Origin: Hydrogenothermaceae bacterium
GTDB lineage: Bacteria > Aquificota > Aquificia > Aquificales > Hydrogenothermaceae
Direction of reading: 5' to 3'
DNA length: 64,000 bases
Assembly (NCBI GenBank): GCA_026418535.1
Contig: JAOABC010000002.1
Location: 124,001-188,000 of the forward strand
In this document: positions 15,551 through 25,615 of the stretch, in pieces
How positions within the stretch are numbered: the first letter of the stretch is position 1
Layout of the letters: each line of letters begins with the position of its first letter
Position numbers and translations under genes: made by a program
The notes under the pieces: model-generated
The model's input: only the letters and a program-made list of their open reading frames with translations
Told to the model about the DNA's origin: nothing
Databases searched by the model: none

Positions 15551-17698
15551 TTAAAAAACTCTCTGGACTTTTAGGACTTCTTTTAGGGTTCTGATTGAGT
15601 TTATTACGTCGTTTAGATGTGTTGTATCCTTTACTTCTATGGAAAAGAGTAAGTTTGCTTTTCCGTCTTTTATAGTATTTATCTTTACATTTTTTATGTT
15701 TGAGTTTTTTGATGCTATTGCGTTTGAGACTGAAGCAAGAACTCCGGGTTTATCTTCAGAGAGAACTTTAATTTTTGCTAGGTGTAGTTTTTTGTAGGAA
15801 TCTGTGTTCCATTCTATGTTTATAGCTTTCTCCGGCTCACTAACTAGAACTTTTTTAACATTCACACAGCTTTTGTTGTGTATTGCTATCCCTTTTCCCT
15901 TTGTAATTATACCTACGATTGAGTCTCCTGGAATAGGATTACAACAGTTGGCTATGTAAGACATAATATTGCTCTGACCGTCTACTTCTATAACTATATC
16001 CTTAGACTCTTTTGTTTTCACCTTGTCTGTAATGTTTTCCTGAGAAGAAGTCTCATCTCCCCGGAGAAACTTTATAACCTTTAATGAAGAGACTTTACCA
16101 TCTCCTAAAGCAACAAGGAAGTCTTCAAAGTTCTTATAGTGAAATCTACTGAGTATTCTCTCCCTGTCTTCTGTAGTTAAACTACTCAACTTTAAGTTTA
16201 TCTTTTTAAGGAACTTCTCTAGAAGCTTCTCCCCAAACTTTATGGACTGTTCTCTCTCTATCTTTGCTATAAAGTGTTTTATATTTGTTTTTGCTTTTGA
16301 AGAAACTACAAATTTAAGCCAATCTCTACTTGGATTATGATTCTCTTGGGTGATTATCTCTACTTTATCTCCACTCTTTAGTTTTGTATCTAACGGAATG
16401 AGTTTACCGTTTACCTTTGCTCCAACTGTTTTGTGTCCTACTTGAGTGTGTATAGCATAAGCAAAGTCTACCGGAGTTGAGCCAGCTGGTAGTTTTATCA
16501 GATCTCCTTTTGGTGTGAACACATATATCTCATCTGAGATCAGCTCATTGCTTATGTCTTGTAGGATATCTGAAGACTTGTCTTCTTTGAGAGTTTCTAG
16601 TAAATTCCGGAGCCATACAAAAGACTGTAAATCTCTTTCTGTAAGAGACTCCCCTCCTTTATACCTCCAATGAGCTGCTATACCTTCCTCGGCGATTTTG
16701 TGCATCTGATGGGTTTTTATCTGTATCTCTACGAACCTACCGTTGGGTGCTACTATGGTTGTGTGTAGAGCTTGATACATATTGGACTTTGGCAAAGAGA
16801 TGTAATCCTTAAATTTCCCTGGGACAGGTGTCCAGAGAGAGTGGACTATCCCTAAGGTAAGATAACAGTCTTTTACTGTATCTACAAGTACCCTTACACC
16901 TATAACATCATAAATATCACTCAGTTTGAGATTTTTCCTCAGTGTTTTTTCGTATATGCTATAAAGATGTTTGGCTCGATACTGTATAGTGGTAGTCAGA
17001 CCGTTTTTCTCAAGCTCTATCTTTAATACAGGAACTATATTATCCTTGAGGTAGTTTTCTATAGCATCCTTTGAATGAGCAAAATAAGTCTCTACTTTCT
17101 TATACTCTTCCGGATACAAGTAGTAGAAAGATAGGTCATCTAATTCTCTCTTTATACTCCAAAGCCCTAATCTTCCTGCTAAAGGAGAGTATATATCCAG
17201 AGTTTCCTTTGAAATCCTCTTCTGTTTGTCTTCTCTAAGGTGTTGAAGTGTCCGGAGATTATGTAACCTGTCAGCTAACTTTACTATTATGACTCTTATA
17301 TCTTTTGCGGTAGATACTATCAGTTTTCTGAAGTTCTCAACTTTTGCATCCTGTTCTGAGTTGAACTGATACTTACCTATTTTGGTAACTCCGTCTACTA
17401 TAAGGGCTATTCTATCACCAAATAGGTTTGAAATCTCCTCTATAGTTGTGTCTGTATCTTCTACTACATCATGAAGTAGGGCAGAGATTATGGTAATTCT
17501 ATCTAATTTTAGGTCTGAGAGTATTTTGGCAACCTCTATCGGATGTATATAGTAAGGTTCTCCGGATTTTCTGTACTGGTCTCTATGTTTTTCTATTATA
17601 AAAGATACTGCACTCTCTATATCTCTTAAATCCTCTTCTTTTATATAATCTAGCTTATCTAGCAGAGCTTTAACAGTATTACCCTCTAAGGTTCTCAT
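15551..17698 (-). CDS. rel: Bifunctional (p)ppGpp synthetase/hydrolase, Rel/SpoT family
   Basis: Stringent-response enzyme of 715 residues, the full family length. In order: HD hydrolase domain with 'YYIHPIEVAKIL', 'LLHDVVEDT' and 'KLADRLHNLRTL' (residues 40-155); RelA synthetase domain with 'YDVIGVRVLV', 'KPKDY'-like 'GKFKDYISLPKSN' and 'EIQIKTHQMH' (240-345); TGS domain starting near 'DEIYVFTPKGDLIKLP' (390-450); a C-terminal 'ANCCNPIPGDSIVG' zinc-finger-like region; and an ACT domain at the end. Both catalytic domains look intact. It is transcribed alone, divergent from the aminotransferase gene. Confidence 0.93.
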   Translation of the reverse strand: MRTLEGNTVKALLDKLDYIKEEDLRDIESAVSFIIEKHRDQYRKSGEPYYIHPIEVAKILSDLKLDRITIISALLHDVVEDTDTTIEEISNLFGDRIALIVDGVTKIGKYQFNSEQDAKVENFRKLIVSTAKDIRVIIVKLADRLHNLRTLQHLREDKQKRISKETLDIYSPLAGRLGLWSIKRELDDLSFYYLYPEEYKKVETYFAHSKDAIENYLKDNIVPVLKIELEKNGLTTTIQYRAKHLYSIYEKTLRKNLKLSDIYDVIGVRVLVDTVKDCYLTLGIVHSLWTPVPGKFKDYISLPKSNMYQALHTTIVAPNGRFVEIQIKTHQMHKIAEEGIAAHWRYKGGESLTERDLQSFVWLRNLLETLKEDKSSDILQDISNELISDEIYVFTPKGDLIKLPAGSTPVDFAYAIHTQVGHKTVGAKVNGKLIPLDTKLKSGDKVEIITQENHNPSRDWLKFVVSSKAKTNIKHFIAKIEREQSIKFGEKLLEKFLKKINLKLSSLTTEDRERILSRFHYKNFEDFLVALGDGKVSSLKVIKFLRGDETSSQENITDKVKTKESKDIVIEVDGQSNIMSYIANCCNPIPGDSIVGIITKGKGIAIHNKSCVNVKKVLVSEPEKAINIEWNTDSYKKLHLAKIKVLSEDKPGVLASVSNAIASKNSNIKNVKINTIKDGKANLLFSIEVKDTTHLNDVINSIRTLKEVLKVQRVF

Positions 17699-17791
17699 AA
17701 TATTTCCTTTTTTAGTTTGCCGATAAATAATATAAACCTTAATTCTATAATTTGCTATGATATATGAATAAACAACTTCCGGAGTATAATA

Positions 17792-18529
17792 ATGGAGAAG
17801 TACTTTATTAACTCAGAAGAGGTTACTGATCTAAGAGACTTAAGGGCTATAATGTATGGTGAGGGAGTTTTTGAGACATTAAGGTATAAGGGCAGAATGC
17901 CAAAGCGAATAGACCTGCACTACCGTAGACTAGCAAAAGGTTTAGAATTCCTGAAGATTCCAAGACCTACATACGAGGATTTTCTACACTCTATAGATGA
18001 AACTGCTGCAAGCTGTCAGGAGAAAGACCTATACGTTAAGGTCGTAGTATTTGGGGAAGGCAGGGGATTCTTTCCATTGCAATCTTCTAAATACAACATT
18101 CTCGTCGTTGTTAAACCTTATAGACCACTGAATGAAGATATAAAACTAACAGTATCACCATATAGAGTTCACAGTTCTGACCCTCTTCTGAGAATAAAAT
18201 CTACCAACTACTTAAGGAGTATAGTTGTTAAAAGAGATGCAAGGGAGAAGGGATGCTTCGATGGGATAATCCTAAATGAAAATGAAGAAATAACAGAGAC
18301 ATCTTCGGCAAACATCTACTGGGTAAAGGGTAAGTATCTCTACACTCCTTCCTTAGACTGTGGAGTTTTAGAGGGAATATCAAGGATAGCCGTGATTGAG
18401 AATGCTAAGAAAGAGGGTTTTGTAGTGGTGGAGGGAAGGTTTGGTATCTCAGACCTGAAAAAGGCAGATTTTGTGTTCATAAGCAACTCTTTACACGGAA
18501 TAGTGAGGGTAAGTGGTGTGGATCTATAG
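17792..18529 (+). CDS. Class IV PLP aminotransferase (aminodeoxychorismate lyase or branched-chain/D-amino-acid type)
   Basis: Fold-type IV PLP enzyme of 245 residues. The N-terminal 'YGEGVFETLRYKG' is typical of the class. The PLP lysine is in 'IKSTNYL' (K136), and 'ITETSSANIYWV' plus 'LEGISRIAV' form the cofactor-phosphate cup. The short length fits 4-amino-4-deoxychorismate lyase (PabC, folate synthesis) better than IlvE, but motif reading alone cannot separate them. The ATG follows a GGAG at 9 nt. The last 17 bp overlap dacB, suggesting an operon of convenience. Confidence 0.75.
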   Translation: MEKYFINSEEVTDLRDLRAIMYGEGVFETLRYKGRMPKRIDLHYRRLAKGLEFLKIPRPTYEDFLHSIDETAASCQEKDLYVKVVVFGEGRGFFPLQSSKYNILVVVKPYRPLNEDIKLTVSPYRVHSSDPLLRIKSTNYLRSIVVKRDAREKGCFDGIILNENEEITETSSANIYWVKGKYLYTPSLDCGVLEGISRIAVIENAKKEGFVVVEGRFGISDLKKADFVFISNSLHGIVRVSGVDL

Positions 18530-19886
18530 TTATGTGGTGGCAGTTTTACTTTTTCTCCACTCTGGTTTACTGGCTCTTACCAAAGATCATGCAATTCAAA
18601 GTGCTATAGAAACTCAACTAAGGGATATAATCTCCTCTTATGAGATATCTGAAGAGGATGTTGGAATATACATAAAGTCTTTATCCACTGGAAGAGTTAT
18701 ATACGAAAAGAATAGTAATAGACTCTTCATACCAGCCTCTAACCAGAAAATTATAACTACAGTTTCCGCTCTCCTAATACTTGGACCTGATTTCAGGTTT
18801 GAGACAAAATTCCTAACAGATGGTAGTATAGATAGGTCTATTTTAAAAGGCAATGTATACATAGTTGGGAACTTCAATCCAGAGATAGACCAAAGCTACT
18901 ATGAAGATTTTGTAAGGTTTTTAAAGTATAAGAGTATTCGGAAGATAGATGGAGATATAGTTGCGTTCTCAAGCTTCTTCAGTTCTCCTAAAGGCTGGCC
19001 AGAGAGAGACTCTCAGTACTGCTTTACATCTCATCCATCAGATTTACCTATATCTGAAAACTGTTTGAAAGTCAGAATTTTGTCTAATAACGGTGTAAAG
19101 ATAGAGACAATTCCGAACATGTATTTAGATGTTGTGTCTGATTTAAAACTATCCAAAGCCAACTCAGATGTGAGTTTAAAATTAGAAAGAACAAAACTTT
19201 TCATAACAGGCTACATAAAGAGTAGACACTCTCAGGAGCTCTCAGTCCCTATAAAAGAGCCGGCTATGTATAATCTTCTAACTTTATCAAAACTTCTCCA
19301 TCTGAATGGTATAGAGTTTAGTAATCTCTACATATCAAATACTTTACCTCCTAACCTACACACACTTTACTCTAAAAGTTCTTCTCCATTAAGAGATATC
19401 ATAAAAAAAGCTAACAAGGACAGTAATAACTTCATCGCAGAGCAGCTATTTTCTTATATAGGAAAAGAAGGTATACTTAGATTTTTAGAAAGGAATAGGT
19501 TAAACTTTTCACAGCTTACTATATATGATGGTAGTGGTCTTTCCCGCTACAATACAGTCTCTCCAAAGTTTCTAGGAGAGATCCTTGAATTTGTATACAA
19601 GACCCCTTATTTTGAAGACTTCTTCAAATCTTTGGCTATATCCGGAAAAGACGGAACTTTAAAGTATAGGTTCTCAGAGCCAGAGATGTTTGGAAAGATT
19701 TACGCTAAAACAGGTTACATAAAAGGAGTGAAGAACCTCTCCGGATACGCTATCTCTGTAGACGGAGATGTGTACATATTCTCAATACTGGTGAACAACC
19801 TTGGATTCACAAAACCAGCTAATGATATACAGGAAAAAGTCTGTAAGATACTTGTAAACTCTGCTCAGTTTAGTAAAAAATATTGA
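18513..19886 (+). CDS. dacB: D-alanyl-D-alanine carboxypeptidase/endopeptidase, peptidase S13 (PBP4/DacB) family
   Basis: Periplasmic low-molecular-weight penicillin-binding protein of 457 residues. It has an N-terminal signal peptide with a hydrophobic 'VVAVLLFLHSGLLAL' core, the SxxK nucleophile motif SNQK (Ser76, Lys79), the SxN motif in 'KDSNNFIAE' and a KTG triad in 'YAKTGYIKG'. It trims or cleaves peptidoglycan cross-links. Start codons available are GTG at 18513, 18516 or 18534; the first is listed. It overlaps the upstream aminotransferase gene. Confidence 0.85.
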   Translation: MVWIYSYVVAVLLFLHSGLLALTKDHAIQSAIETQLRDIISSYEISEEDVGIYIKSLSTGRVIYEKNSNRLFIPASNQKIITTVSALLILGPDFRFETKFLTDGSIDRSILKGNVYIVGNFNPEIDQSYYEDFVRFLKYKSIRKIDGDIVAFSSFFSSPKGWPERDSQYCFTSHPSDLPISENCLKVRILSNNGVKIETIPNMYLDVVSDLKLSKANSDVSLKLERTKLFITGYIKSRHSQELSVPIKEPAMYNLLTLSKLLHLNGIEFSNLYISNTLPPNLHTLYSKSSSPLRDIIKKANKDSNNFIAEQLFSYIGKEGILRFLERNRLNFSQLTIYDGSGLSRYNTVSPKFLGEILEFVYKTPYFEDFFKSLAISGKDGTLKYRFSEPEMFGKIYAKTGYIKGVKNLSGYAISVDGDVYIFSILVNNLGFTKPANDIQEKVCKILVNSAQFSKKY

Positions 19887-19960
19887 TTTTGAGAAAATGT
19901 TTAAAAATTCTATAGTGCATTCTAAATCCTTGTCAGTTGTAGTTTTTTTGAAAATTTTTA

Positions 19961-20043
19961 AACAGGTTCAAAACCTCTTGAAAATATTTATTTTTTTTAA
20001 TATTATTTATTATAATTTTAATTATTATAATAATTTTAATCAT
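19961..20043. other. Extremely AT-rich stretch upstream of the orphan lipoprotein gene
   Basis: A run of about 60 bp at 19980-20040 is nearly all A and T with tandem ATTAT/TTTAAT patterns. It probably contains the promoter of the next gene and may be intrinsically curved DNA; no single -35/-10 pair stands out. Confidence 0.5.
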
Positions 20044-20059
20044 AAAGAGGTTAGTGAAA

Positions 20060-21358
20060 ATGAAAAAATACTTAGCACTAATTGGAATAGTGTCCGTTTT
20101 GTCTTCCTGTGGAGGAAGCGGGGGAAGTAACCAAAATAATATAAATATTCCAGGTAGTATAAATATTCCAGAAAATCAAATATTAATAAAAGGAAGGCTG
20201 AGTGGTTTGGTAGGTTCAAGAAATGAGAGTGGTGGTATACATGCTATGTTAATGAAGATTTTCCCAAATGCTTTTGCTTCTACTTCAACTATAGCAAAAG
20301 TGCTTGTATTTACTCAAAGTGGAAATTTTTGGGTTACTAACGTCAATAATGGAATTTTTTCTGTTGGTGTAGAAAAAGGAACCGTTGTAGGTTTGGTTTT
20401 TTTGGATGCAAACAATAAATTTATAGGATATTTAAATTTAAAAAAGGATTTAGATTCTCTACCTTTAACAAAATTAAAAAGTGGAGTAAAAGAGATTGAC
20501 TTAAAAGAAATAAAGTTAAATGGAAATACATTTACTCCATCTTACATTCCATTAGATCAAGAACTAGAATTTTCGGAAGATGAAAAAAATAGTCTAGAAT
20601 TTATGGATGACTTTTTCTCTTCTGTTGTTAAAAATCCGGATGTAGATGGGAATGGGGTAGTAGATTTAATGGAAAATAAATTCTACAGGTTGGGAATCCT
20701 TTATTTTGTTAAAGCAGGAGAATTTGGAAATAAGCTAACACCAACGTTGAATCAGAGCGTGTATATAAATGGATTTAGACTTAGTTTTGATGCATTTGAT
20801 GAAAACAGGCCACAATATGTGGAATTTACCGGTCCAATTAACTCCGATTTAAATAATGCACCTTCATCACAGGCTAATACCTACCCAAACAGTACTACTT
20901 ACTTTTCTCCTTACATTGGATATAGTCCAGGGTCTACGGGAAATAAAATTCCACCCAGTGGAAGTTATACTGTTTCTTACAAAGGACGTAGTTTTGTGTT
21001 TAATATCCCAGATCAGTCTTCTGCACCTAGCAGAATTGTGATAGCAGTTCCTACCGTAACTTTAAACCAAAATGGAACTATCAATAAGCTAAATTGGGTC
21101 TATAAAATGCCGGCTGGAAATTCTACACTCTCACCAACAGCGGTTATTAGGGAAATAGAAGTTCAAATAGATGGAACAGGAACTAGTTGTAGTTCATATC
21201 CTCAACCAAATAGAATATACAATTCCGGGATGTTAAAACCAGGTGTTGTTGAACACACTCTAAGTTGTCAGAACATAAACTGGCAATCTGTTAGTAGAAT
21301 TCATATGAGTTATAACGATGTTTACGGAAACCATTATGTTATAACTTGGAATAAGTAG
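20060..21358 (+). CDS. Orphan lipoprotein of unknown function
   Basis: A 432-residue predicted lipoprotein. The signal sequence KKYLALIGIVSVLSSC ends in a lipobox cysteine, followed by a Gly/Ser/Asn linker. Around residues 190-205 there is 'NPDVDGNGVVDLMEN', a dockerin/EF-hand-like calcium loop (D-x-D-x-N-G-x-x-D). The rest is beta-rich with many Asn, Pro and Ser. The ATG at 20060 is preferred to the GTG at 20054 because it sits 10 nt after AGAGG. Codons are more A/T-rich (AAA, TTT, AAT) than in neighbouring genes, a possible sign of transfer. I do not recognise the family; a secreted or surface-anchored protein is all that can be said. Confidence 0.75.
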   Translation: MKKYLALIGIVSVLSSCGGSGGSNQNNINIPGSINIPENQILIKGRLSGLVGSRNESGGIHAMLMKIFPNAFASTSTIAKVLVFTQSGNFWVTNVNNGIFSVGVEKGTVVGLVFLDANNKFIGYLNLKKDLDSLPLTKLKSGVKEIDLKEIKLNGNTFTPSYIPLDQELEFSEDEKNSLEFMDDFFSSVVKNPDVDGNGVVDLMENKFYRLGILYFVKAGEFGNKLTPTLNQSVYINGFRLSFDAFDENRPQYVEFTGPINSDLNNAPSSQANTYPNSTTYFSPYIGYSPGSTGNKIPPSGSYTVSYKGRSFVFNIPDQSSAPSRIVIAVPTVTLNQNGTINKLNWVYKMPAGNSTLSPTAVIREIEVQIDGTGTSCSSYPQPNRIYNSGMLKPGVVEHTLSCQNINWQSVSRIHMSYNDVYGNHYVITWNK

Positions 21359-21373
21359 AGAAAAACAATATCT

Positions 21374-21397
21374 AGCAGGTTTTTTAGAATCTGCTTT
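21374..21397 (+). terminator. Weak terminator after the orphan lipoprotein
   Basis: AGCAG / CTGCT stem with a T-rich loop, followed by TTTTTG. The stem is only 5 bp, but the position 15 bp after the stop codon is right. Confidence 0.5.
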
Positions 21398-21400
21398 TTG

Positions 21401-22114
21401 TTAATTTATATCTATCTTTCCCTCGTAGATAGCCTTTCCAACTATAACTCCGGCTACTCCACTATCCCTTATACTAAAGAGTCTCTTTACATCCTCTATA
21501 GAGCCCACTCCTCCTGAGGCTATCACAGGTTTTGATAGATTTTCTGCTAAGTATCTTGTTCCTTTTACGTTTGGACCCTCTAAAGTCCCATCTCTGTTTA
21601 CATCTGTATATAAGTAACCCCAGATATCTAAACTATCGAAACCCTTCGCAAACTCTAGAGGAGTTATATCAGCTTTCTCTACCCATCCTCTTATAGCCAA
21701 TTTTCCATCTTTTGCATCTACCCCCAAAACAACCTTCCTAGGGAAACTCTCAACTATTCTTAGAAATTCTTCTCTATTCTCGTAAGCCAAGCTACCTATT
21801 ATAACCCTCTCAATACCAATATCCAGCATAGATCTAACGGCGTTGAAATTCCTAAGACCTCCGCCAAACTCAGTCTTTATCCCTACAGACCTCACTATAT
21901 CCTCCACAGTCCGGATATTTTTTGGAACTCCTTGGTAAGCACCATCCAAGTCTACTATATGTATGTACTTGAACCCTCTGTCTTCAAAACTCTTTGCAAT
22001 ATCTACAGGATTTTCAGAGTATACCTTTGCACTACTAAACTCACCTTTGTACAGCCTTACAGCTTTCCCTTCTTTTATATCTATAGCTGGAATGATAAAC
22101 TCCTTTAAACTCAA
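21401..22114 (-). CDS. hisA: Phosphoribosylformimino-5-aminoimidazole carboxamide ribotide isomerase
   Basis: Fourth step of histidine biosynthesis: a TIM-barrel Amadori isomerase converting ProFAR to PRFAR. The N-terminal 'IIPAIDIKEGKAVRLYKG' carries the catalytic aspartate of the first strand, and 'VDAKDGKLAIRGW' carries the second (near residue 130). Phosphate-binding glycines occur in 'FGGGLR' and 'ASGGVGSIED'. A TTG at 22114 is chosen because it lies 6 nt after GGAGG and gives the usual 237-residue length; an ATG at 22171 would add 19 atypical residues. The gene is divergent from ilvB. Confidence 0.92.
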   Translation of the reverse strand: MSLKEFIIPAIDIKEGKAVRLYKGEFSSAKVYSENPVDIAKSFEDRGFKYIHIVDLDGAYQGVPKNIRTVEDIVRSVGIKTEFGGGLRNFNAVRSMLDIGIERVIIGSLAYENREEFLRIVESFPRKVVLGVDAKDGKLAIRGWVEKADITPLEFAKGFDSLDIWGYLYTDVNRDGTLEGPNVKGTRYLAENLSKPVIASGGVGSIEDVKRLFSIRDSGVAGVIVGKAIYEGKIDIN

Positions 22115-22164
22115 AATACACCTCCACAACAAACTTTCAAACTCTACATTAGTCTGATTTTTAT

Positions 22165-22193
22165 TATACAAATTAACATTTTAGGCTTATAAT
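22165..22193 (+). promoter_or_regulatory. Promoter for ilvB
   Basis: Perfect -10 TATAAT (22188-22193), with TATACA (22165-22170) 17 bp upstream as a moderate -35. On the opposite strand TATAAT (complement of 22163-22168) would serve hisA, so the two promoters overlap. Confidence 0.55.
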
Positions 22194-22226
22194 ATTGTCT
22201 ATTATTTTACATTACCGGAGAAAGCT

Positions 22227-23978
22227 ATGCAAACACAGAAAAAAAGAGGAGCAGATATAGTTGTAGATGTCTTAGTGGCAGAGGGTGTGGATACCATATT
22301 TGGACTTCCAGGTGGAGCCATAATGGAAGTCTACGACGCTCTGTTTGACGCACCCTTTAGGAATGTTCTCACGAGACATGAGCAAGCTGCTTGTCACATG
22401 GCAGATGGATATGCAAGAGCTACCGGAAAGGTAGGAGTGGTTATAGCCACATCTGGACCGGGGGCAACCAACCTGGTCACAGGTCTAGCAACAGCGTATA
22501 TGGACTCTATCCCTCTAGTTGCTATAACAGGTCAGGTACCACGCCACTATATAGGAACTGATGCGTTCCAAGAAGCGGACGTAATAGGTATAACCAGACC
22601 AATTACAAAACATAACTTCTTGGTCACAGATATAAAAGATCTACCTCTAATCCTCAGGCAAGCTTTTTACATAGCAAGGACAGGAAGACCAGGACCTGTT
22701 TTAGTAGATATTCCAAAGGACATAACCCAGCAAGTATCAGAGTTTAGGATACCAACAGACGATGAGCTTAGAGAGTCTCTACCTGGATACAACCCTCATA
22801 CAGAAGGAAATCCAGTCCAGATTAAAAAAGCTGCAGATTTGATCAGAAAGGCAACAAAACCGGTTATATACGTAGGAGGTGGAGTCATCCTCTCTGAAGC
22901 AGCTGAGGAAGTATATAAACTGACAAAGCTTACAAATATACCTGTAACTACAACAAATATGGGTAAAGGATCTTTTCCTGAAACTGACCCCTTATCACTA
23001 CACATGTTAGGTATGCACGGAACATACTACGCAAATATGGCTGTGTATAACTGTGATCTACTGATAGCCATAGGGGCTAGGTTTGATGACAGAGTTACAG
23101 GAAAGATAACAGAGTTTGCTCCGGAAGCAAAGATAATTCATATAGACATAGATCCTGCCTCTATAAGCAAAACTATAACTGTGGATGTCCCAATAGTAGG
23201 AGATGTTAAAACAGTCCTTAGAAAACTTATAAAAGAACTGGAAAACAAGCCAATAGAGTGGTTGCAGGCAAGAGAAAATTGGCTTAGGCAGATTCAAGAA
23301 TGGAGAGAGAAACATCCTCTATCCTACAGAAAGTCCGATAAGATCATAAAACCCCAAGCAGTTATAGAAGAGATATACAATATTACAAGCGGAGATGCAA
23401 TCATTTCTGCAGGTGTTGGGCAACATCAGATGTGGGCTGCAATGTTCTACAAATACAGTTATCCAAGACAGTTTCTAAACTCCGGAGGTCTTGGAACTAT
23501 GGGTTTTGGTTTTCCTGCAGCTGTAGGAGCAAAGATGGGAAGACCAGATAAAACTGTTTTTGCAATAGAGGGTGATGGTTCTTTCATCATGAACATTCAA
23601 GATCTTGCTACTGCAGTTCAGTATAGAGTTCCGGTAAAGATCGCTATTATTAACAATGGATTCCTTGGTATGGTCAGACAGTGGCAACAGTTCTTCTATG
23701 ATAGTAGGTATGCAAGTGTGTGTATATCAGTCCAACCGGACTTTGTAAAACTGGCAGAAGCTTTTGGGGCTATTGGTCTTAGAGCTACAAAGCCATCAGA
23801 AGTCAGAGAAGTACTTCAAAAAGCTATGGAAATAAACGACAGGCCAGTTCTTATAGATTTTGTAGTGGATAGAGAAGAGAACGTACTACCTATGGTTCCT
23901 GCAGGAAAGAGTTATAGAGAGATGATAGTTTCACCTAAACAAAAGTCAGAAGCAGAGACTATGTATTTAGTGGGGTAG
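22227..23978 (+). CDS. ilvB: Acetolactate synthase, large (catalytic) subunit
   Basis: TPP- and FAD-dependent first common enzyme of valine, leucine and isoleucine synthesis. The 583-residue protein has the N-terminal '[14 protein letters not shown]' and '[19 protein letters not shown]' (the catalytic glutamate at the TPP ring), 'TSGPGATN', the FAD-region '[10 protein letters not shown]', and the TPP motif GDGSF...NNGFLGM. The length is normal. The ATG has a GGAG 8 nt upstream. It is followed after 4 bp by its regulatory subunit. Confidence 0.94.
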   Translation: MQTQKKRGADIVVDVLVAEGVDTIFGLPGGAIMEVYDALFDAPFRNVLTRHEQAACHMADGYARATGKVGVVIATSGPGATNLVTGLATAYMDSIPLVAITGQVPRHYIGTDAFQEADVIGITRPITKHNFLVTDIKDLPLILRQAFYIARTGRPGPVLVDIPKDITQQVSEFRIPTDDELRESLPGYNPHTEGNPVQIKKAADLIRKATKPVIYVGGGVILSEAAEEVYKLTKLTNIPVTTTNMGKGSFPETDPLSLHMLGMHGTYYANMAVYNCDLLIAIGARFDDRVTGKITEFAPEAKIIHIDIDPASISKTITVDVPIVGDVKTVLRKLIKELENKPIEWLQARENWLRQIQEWREKHPLSYRKSDKIIKPQAVIEEIYNITSGDAIISAGVGQHQMWAAMFYKYSYPRQFLNSGGLGTMGFGFPAAVGAKMGRPDKTVFAIEGDGSFIMNIQDLATAVQYRVPVKIAIINNGFLGMVRQWQQFFYDSRYASVCISVQPDFVKLAEAFGAIGLRATKPSEVREVLQKAMEINDRPVLIDFVVDREENVLPMVPAGKSYREMIVSPKQKSEAETMYLVG

Positions 23979-23982
23979 GTAT

Positions 23983-24540
23983 ATGCAAGAGTTTAAAGTA
24001 GTCAAGACAAGACCAGAACCAGAAAAAAAAGTAGGAAAGCATATAATCACTGTAAAAGTCCAACATAACTTTGGAGTTTTAGCCAGAATAACAGGTCTCT
24101 TTGCAGGAAGAGGTTACAATATAGAAAGCTTAACTGTAGGAAGAACCCATGAGCCCAACATAGCAAGGATAACTATAGTAGTAGATGGAGAGGAAAGAGT
24201 AGTAGAACAGATAATAAAACAACTGCGAAAACTTATAGAAACCCTTAAAGTGAGAGATATAACAGAGCTACCCCACATAGAAAGAGAGCTTGCGCTTATA
24301 AAAATACATACAGAGAACGATAGGGCAAGAGATGAGATAATGAGGTTAGTGAACATCTTCAGAGGAAAAGTGGTGGATGTGTCTCAGGACAGTTATACAG
24401 TAGAGATTACCGGCGATGATGAAAAAATAGAAGCTTTTATAGACTTGATAAAACCTTTCGGTGTTAAGGAGATGGCGAGGACTGGAACACTTGCTATGGT
24501 CAGGGAATCTGCAGTTGCAAAGGAAGGAGTTTTAGACTAA
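23983..24540 (+). CDS. ilvN: Acetolactate synthase, small (regulatory) subunit
   Basis: A 185-residue regulatory subunit that gives valine feedback inhibition and raises activity. It has an N-terminal ACT domain, 'HNFGVLARITGLFAGRGYNIESLTVG' at residues 30-55, and the longer second domain ('FRGKVVDVSQDSYTVEITGD') of the full-length bacterial form. Start ATG at 23983 lies 4 bp after ilvB. Also called ilvH in other genomes. Confidence 0.92.
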   Translation: MQEFKVVKTRPEPEKKVGKHIITVKVQHNFGVLARITGLFAGRGYNIESLTVGRTHEPNIARITIVVDGEERVVEQIIKQLRKLIETLKVRDITELPHIERELALIKIHTENDRARDEIMRLVNIFRGKVVDVSQDSYTVEITGDDEKIEAFIDLIKPFGVKEMARTGTLAMVRESAVAKEGVLD

Positions 24541-24547
24541 AAATTTT

Positions 24548-24576
24548 TTGATAAATTTTAATTATTAGGTTATTAT
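24548..24576 (+). promoter_or_regulatory. Sigma-70-type promoter for ilvC
   Basis: TTGATA (24548-24553), 17-bp spacer, TATTAT (24571-24576). AGGAGG and the ilvC start codon follow within 30 bp. It gives ilvC its own expression apart from ilvBN. Confidence 0.65.
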
Positions 24577-24603
24577 AGTTAAGAAAAATTAAAGGAGGTA
24601 AAA

Positions 24604-25605
24604 ATGGCAAACACTTACTACGACGAGGATGCTTCTTTAGACTATCTAAAGGATAAAACAGTAGCAATCATAGGTTATGGAAGTCAAGGACATGCCCATG
24701 CATTGAACCTAAGAGATAGTGGAGTAAAAGTTATAATAGGTCTCCTTGCAGGAAGTAAGTCAATCCAGAAGGCAAAGACAGAAGGTTTTGAGGTTTACTC
24801 TCCAGACGAGGCTGCAGCAAGAGCGGATTTAGTGATGATTTTAACTCCAGACACAGTTCAACCAGCTCTCTTCCAATCTGCTATACTTCCAAATCTGAAA
24901 GATGGAGATACGTTGGCATTTGCCCACGGTTTTAACATACACTTTGGGCAGATAATTCCACCACCTTTCGTAGATGTCTTCTTGGTTGCACCAAAAGGGC
25001 CAGGACACTTAGTTAGATGGATGTACGAGGAAGGAAAAGGTGTTCCGGGTCTTTTCGCCATACATCAAGACTTTACTGGGAAGGCAAGAGATATAGCTCT
25101 TGCATACGCTAAAGGAATAGGCTGTACCAGAGCAGGACTTATAGAGACCACCTTCAAGGAAGAGACAGAAACGGACCTGTTTGGTGAGCAGGCTGTCTTG
25201 TGTGGTGGAGCTACAGCACTTATAAAGGCAGGTTTTGAGACATTGGTAGAGGCTGGATATCAGCCGGAAGTGGCATACTTTGAGTGTCTCCATGAGTTAA
25301 AGTTGATAGTAGACTTGATATACGAGCATGGTATATCCGGAATGAGGTACTCTATATCAGACACAGCAAGATACGGTGACGTTACCAGAGGAAAGAGAGT
25401 ATACGAGGCTGTTAAACCAATATACAAAAAGATACTGGAAGAGATACAAGAAGGTGAGTTTGCAAAAGAGTGGATACTGGAGAACGTAGCTAATAGGCCA
25501 CACTTCAACGCCCTTGTCAAGAAAGATGAAGAGCATCCAGTTGAGAAAGTAGGAAAAGACTTAAGAAAGATGATGTCTTGGCTTGGTTCTAGAGGTTTAA
25601 AGTAA
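24604..25605 (+). CDS. ilvC: Ketol-acid reductoisomerase (class I)
   Basis: Mg- and NADPH-dependent second step of branched-chain amino-acid synthesis. The 333-residue length is that of the short class I enzymes. The Rossmann motif is [17 protein letters not shown] (residues 23-39); the metal-binding knotted domain has '[19 protein letters not shown]' and '[16 protein letters not shown]'-like residues near 195-245. It follows ilvBN after 63 bp, with its own promoter and a perfect AGGAGG. Confidence 0.94.
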   Translation: MANTYYDEDASLDYLKDKTVAIIGYGSQGHAHALNLRDSGVKVIIGLLAGSKSIQKAKTEGFEVYSPDEAAARADLVMILTPDTVQPALFQSAILPNLKDGDTLAFAHGFNIHFGQIIPPPFVDVFLVAPKGPGHLVRWMYEEGKGVPGLFAIHQDFTGKARDIALAYAKGIGCTRAGLIETTFKEETETDLFGEQAVLCGGATALIKAGFETLVEAGYQPEVAYFECLHELKLIVDLIYEHGISGMRYSISDTARYGDVTRGKRVYEAVKPIYKKILEEIQEGEFAKEWILENVANRPHFNALVKKDEEHPVEKVGKDLRKMMSWLGSRGLK

Positions 25606-25615
25606 GGTTAAAGTT

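Noticed and set aside
19897-20130. 77-residue ORF before and across the orphan lipoprotein start
   Set aside because: It covers the extreme A/T stretch, giving a low-complexity Phe/Asn/Tyr protein, and overlaps the well-supported lipoprotein signal sequence in another frame.
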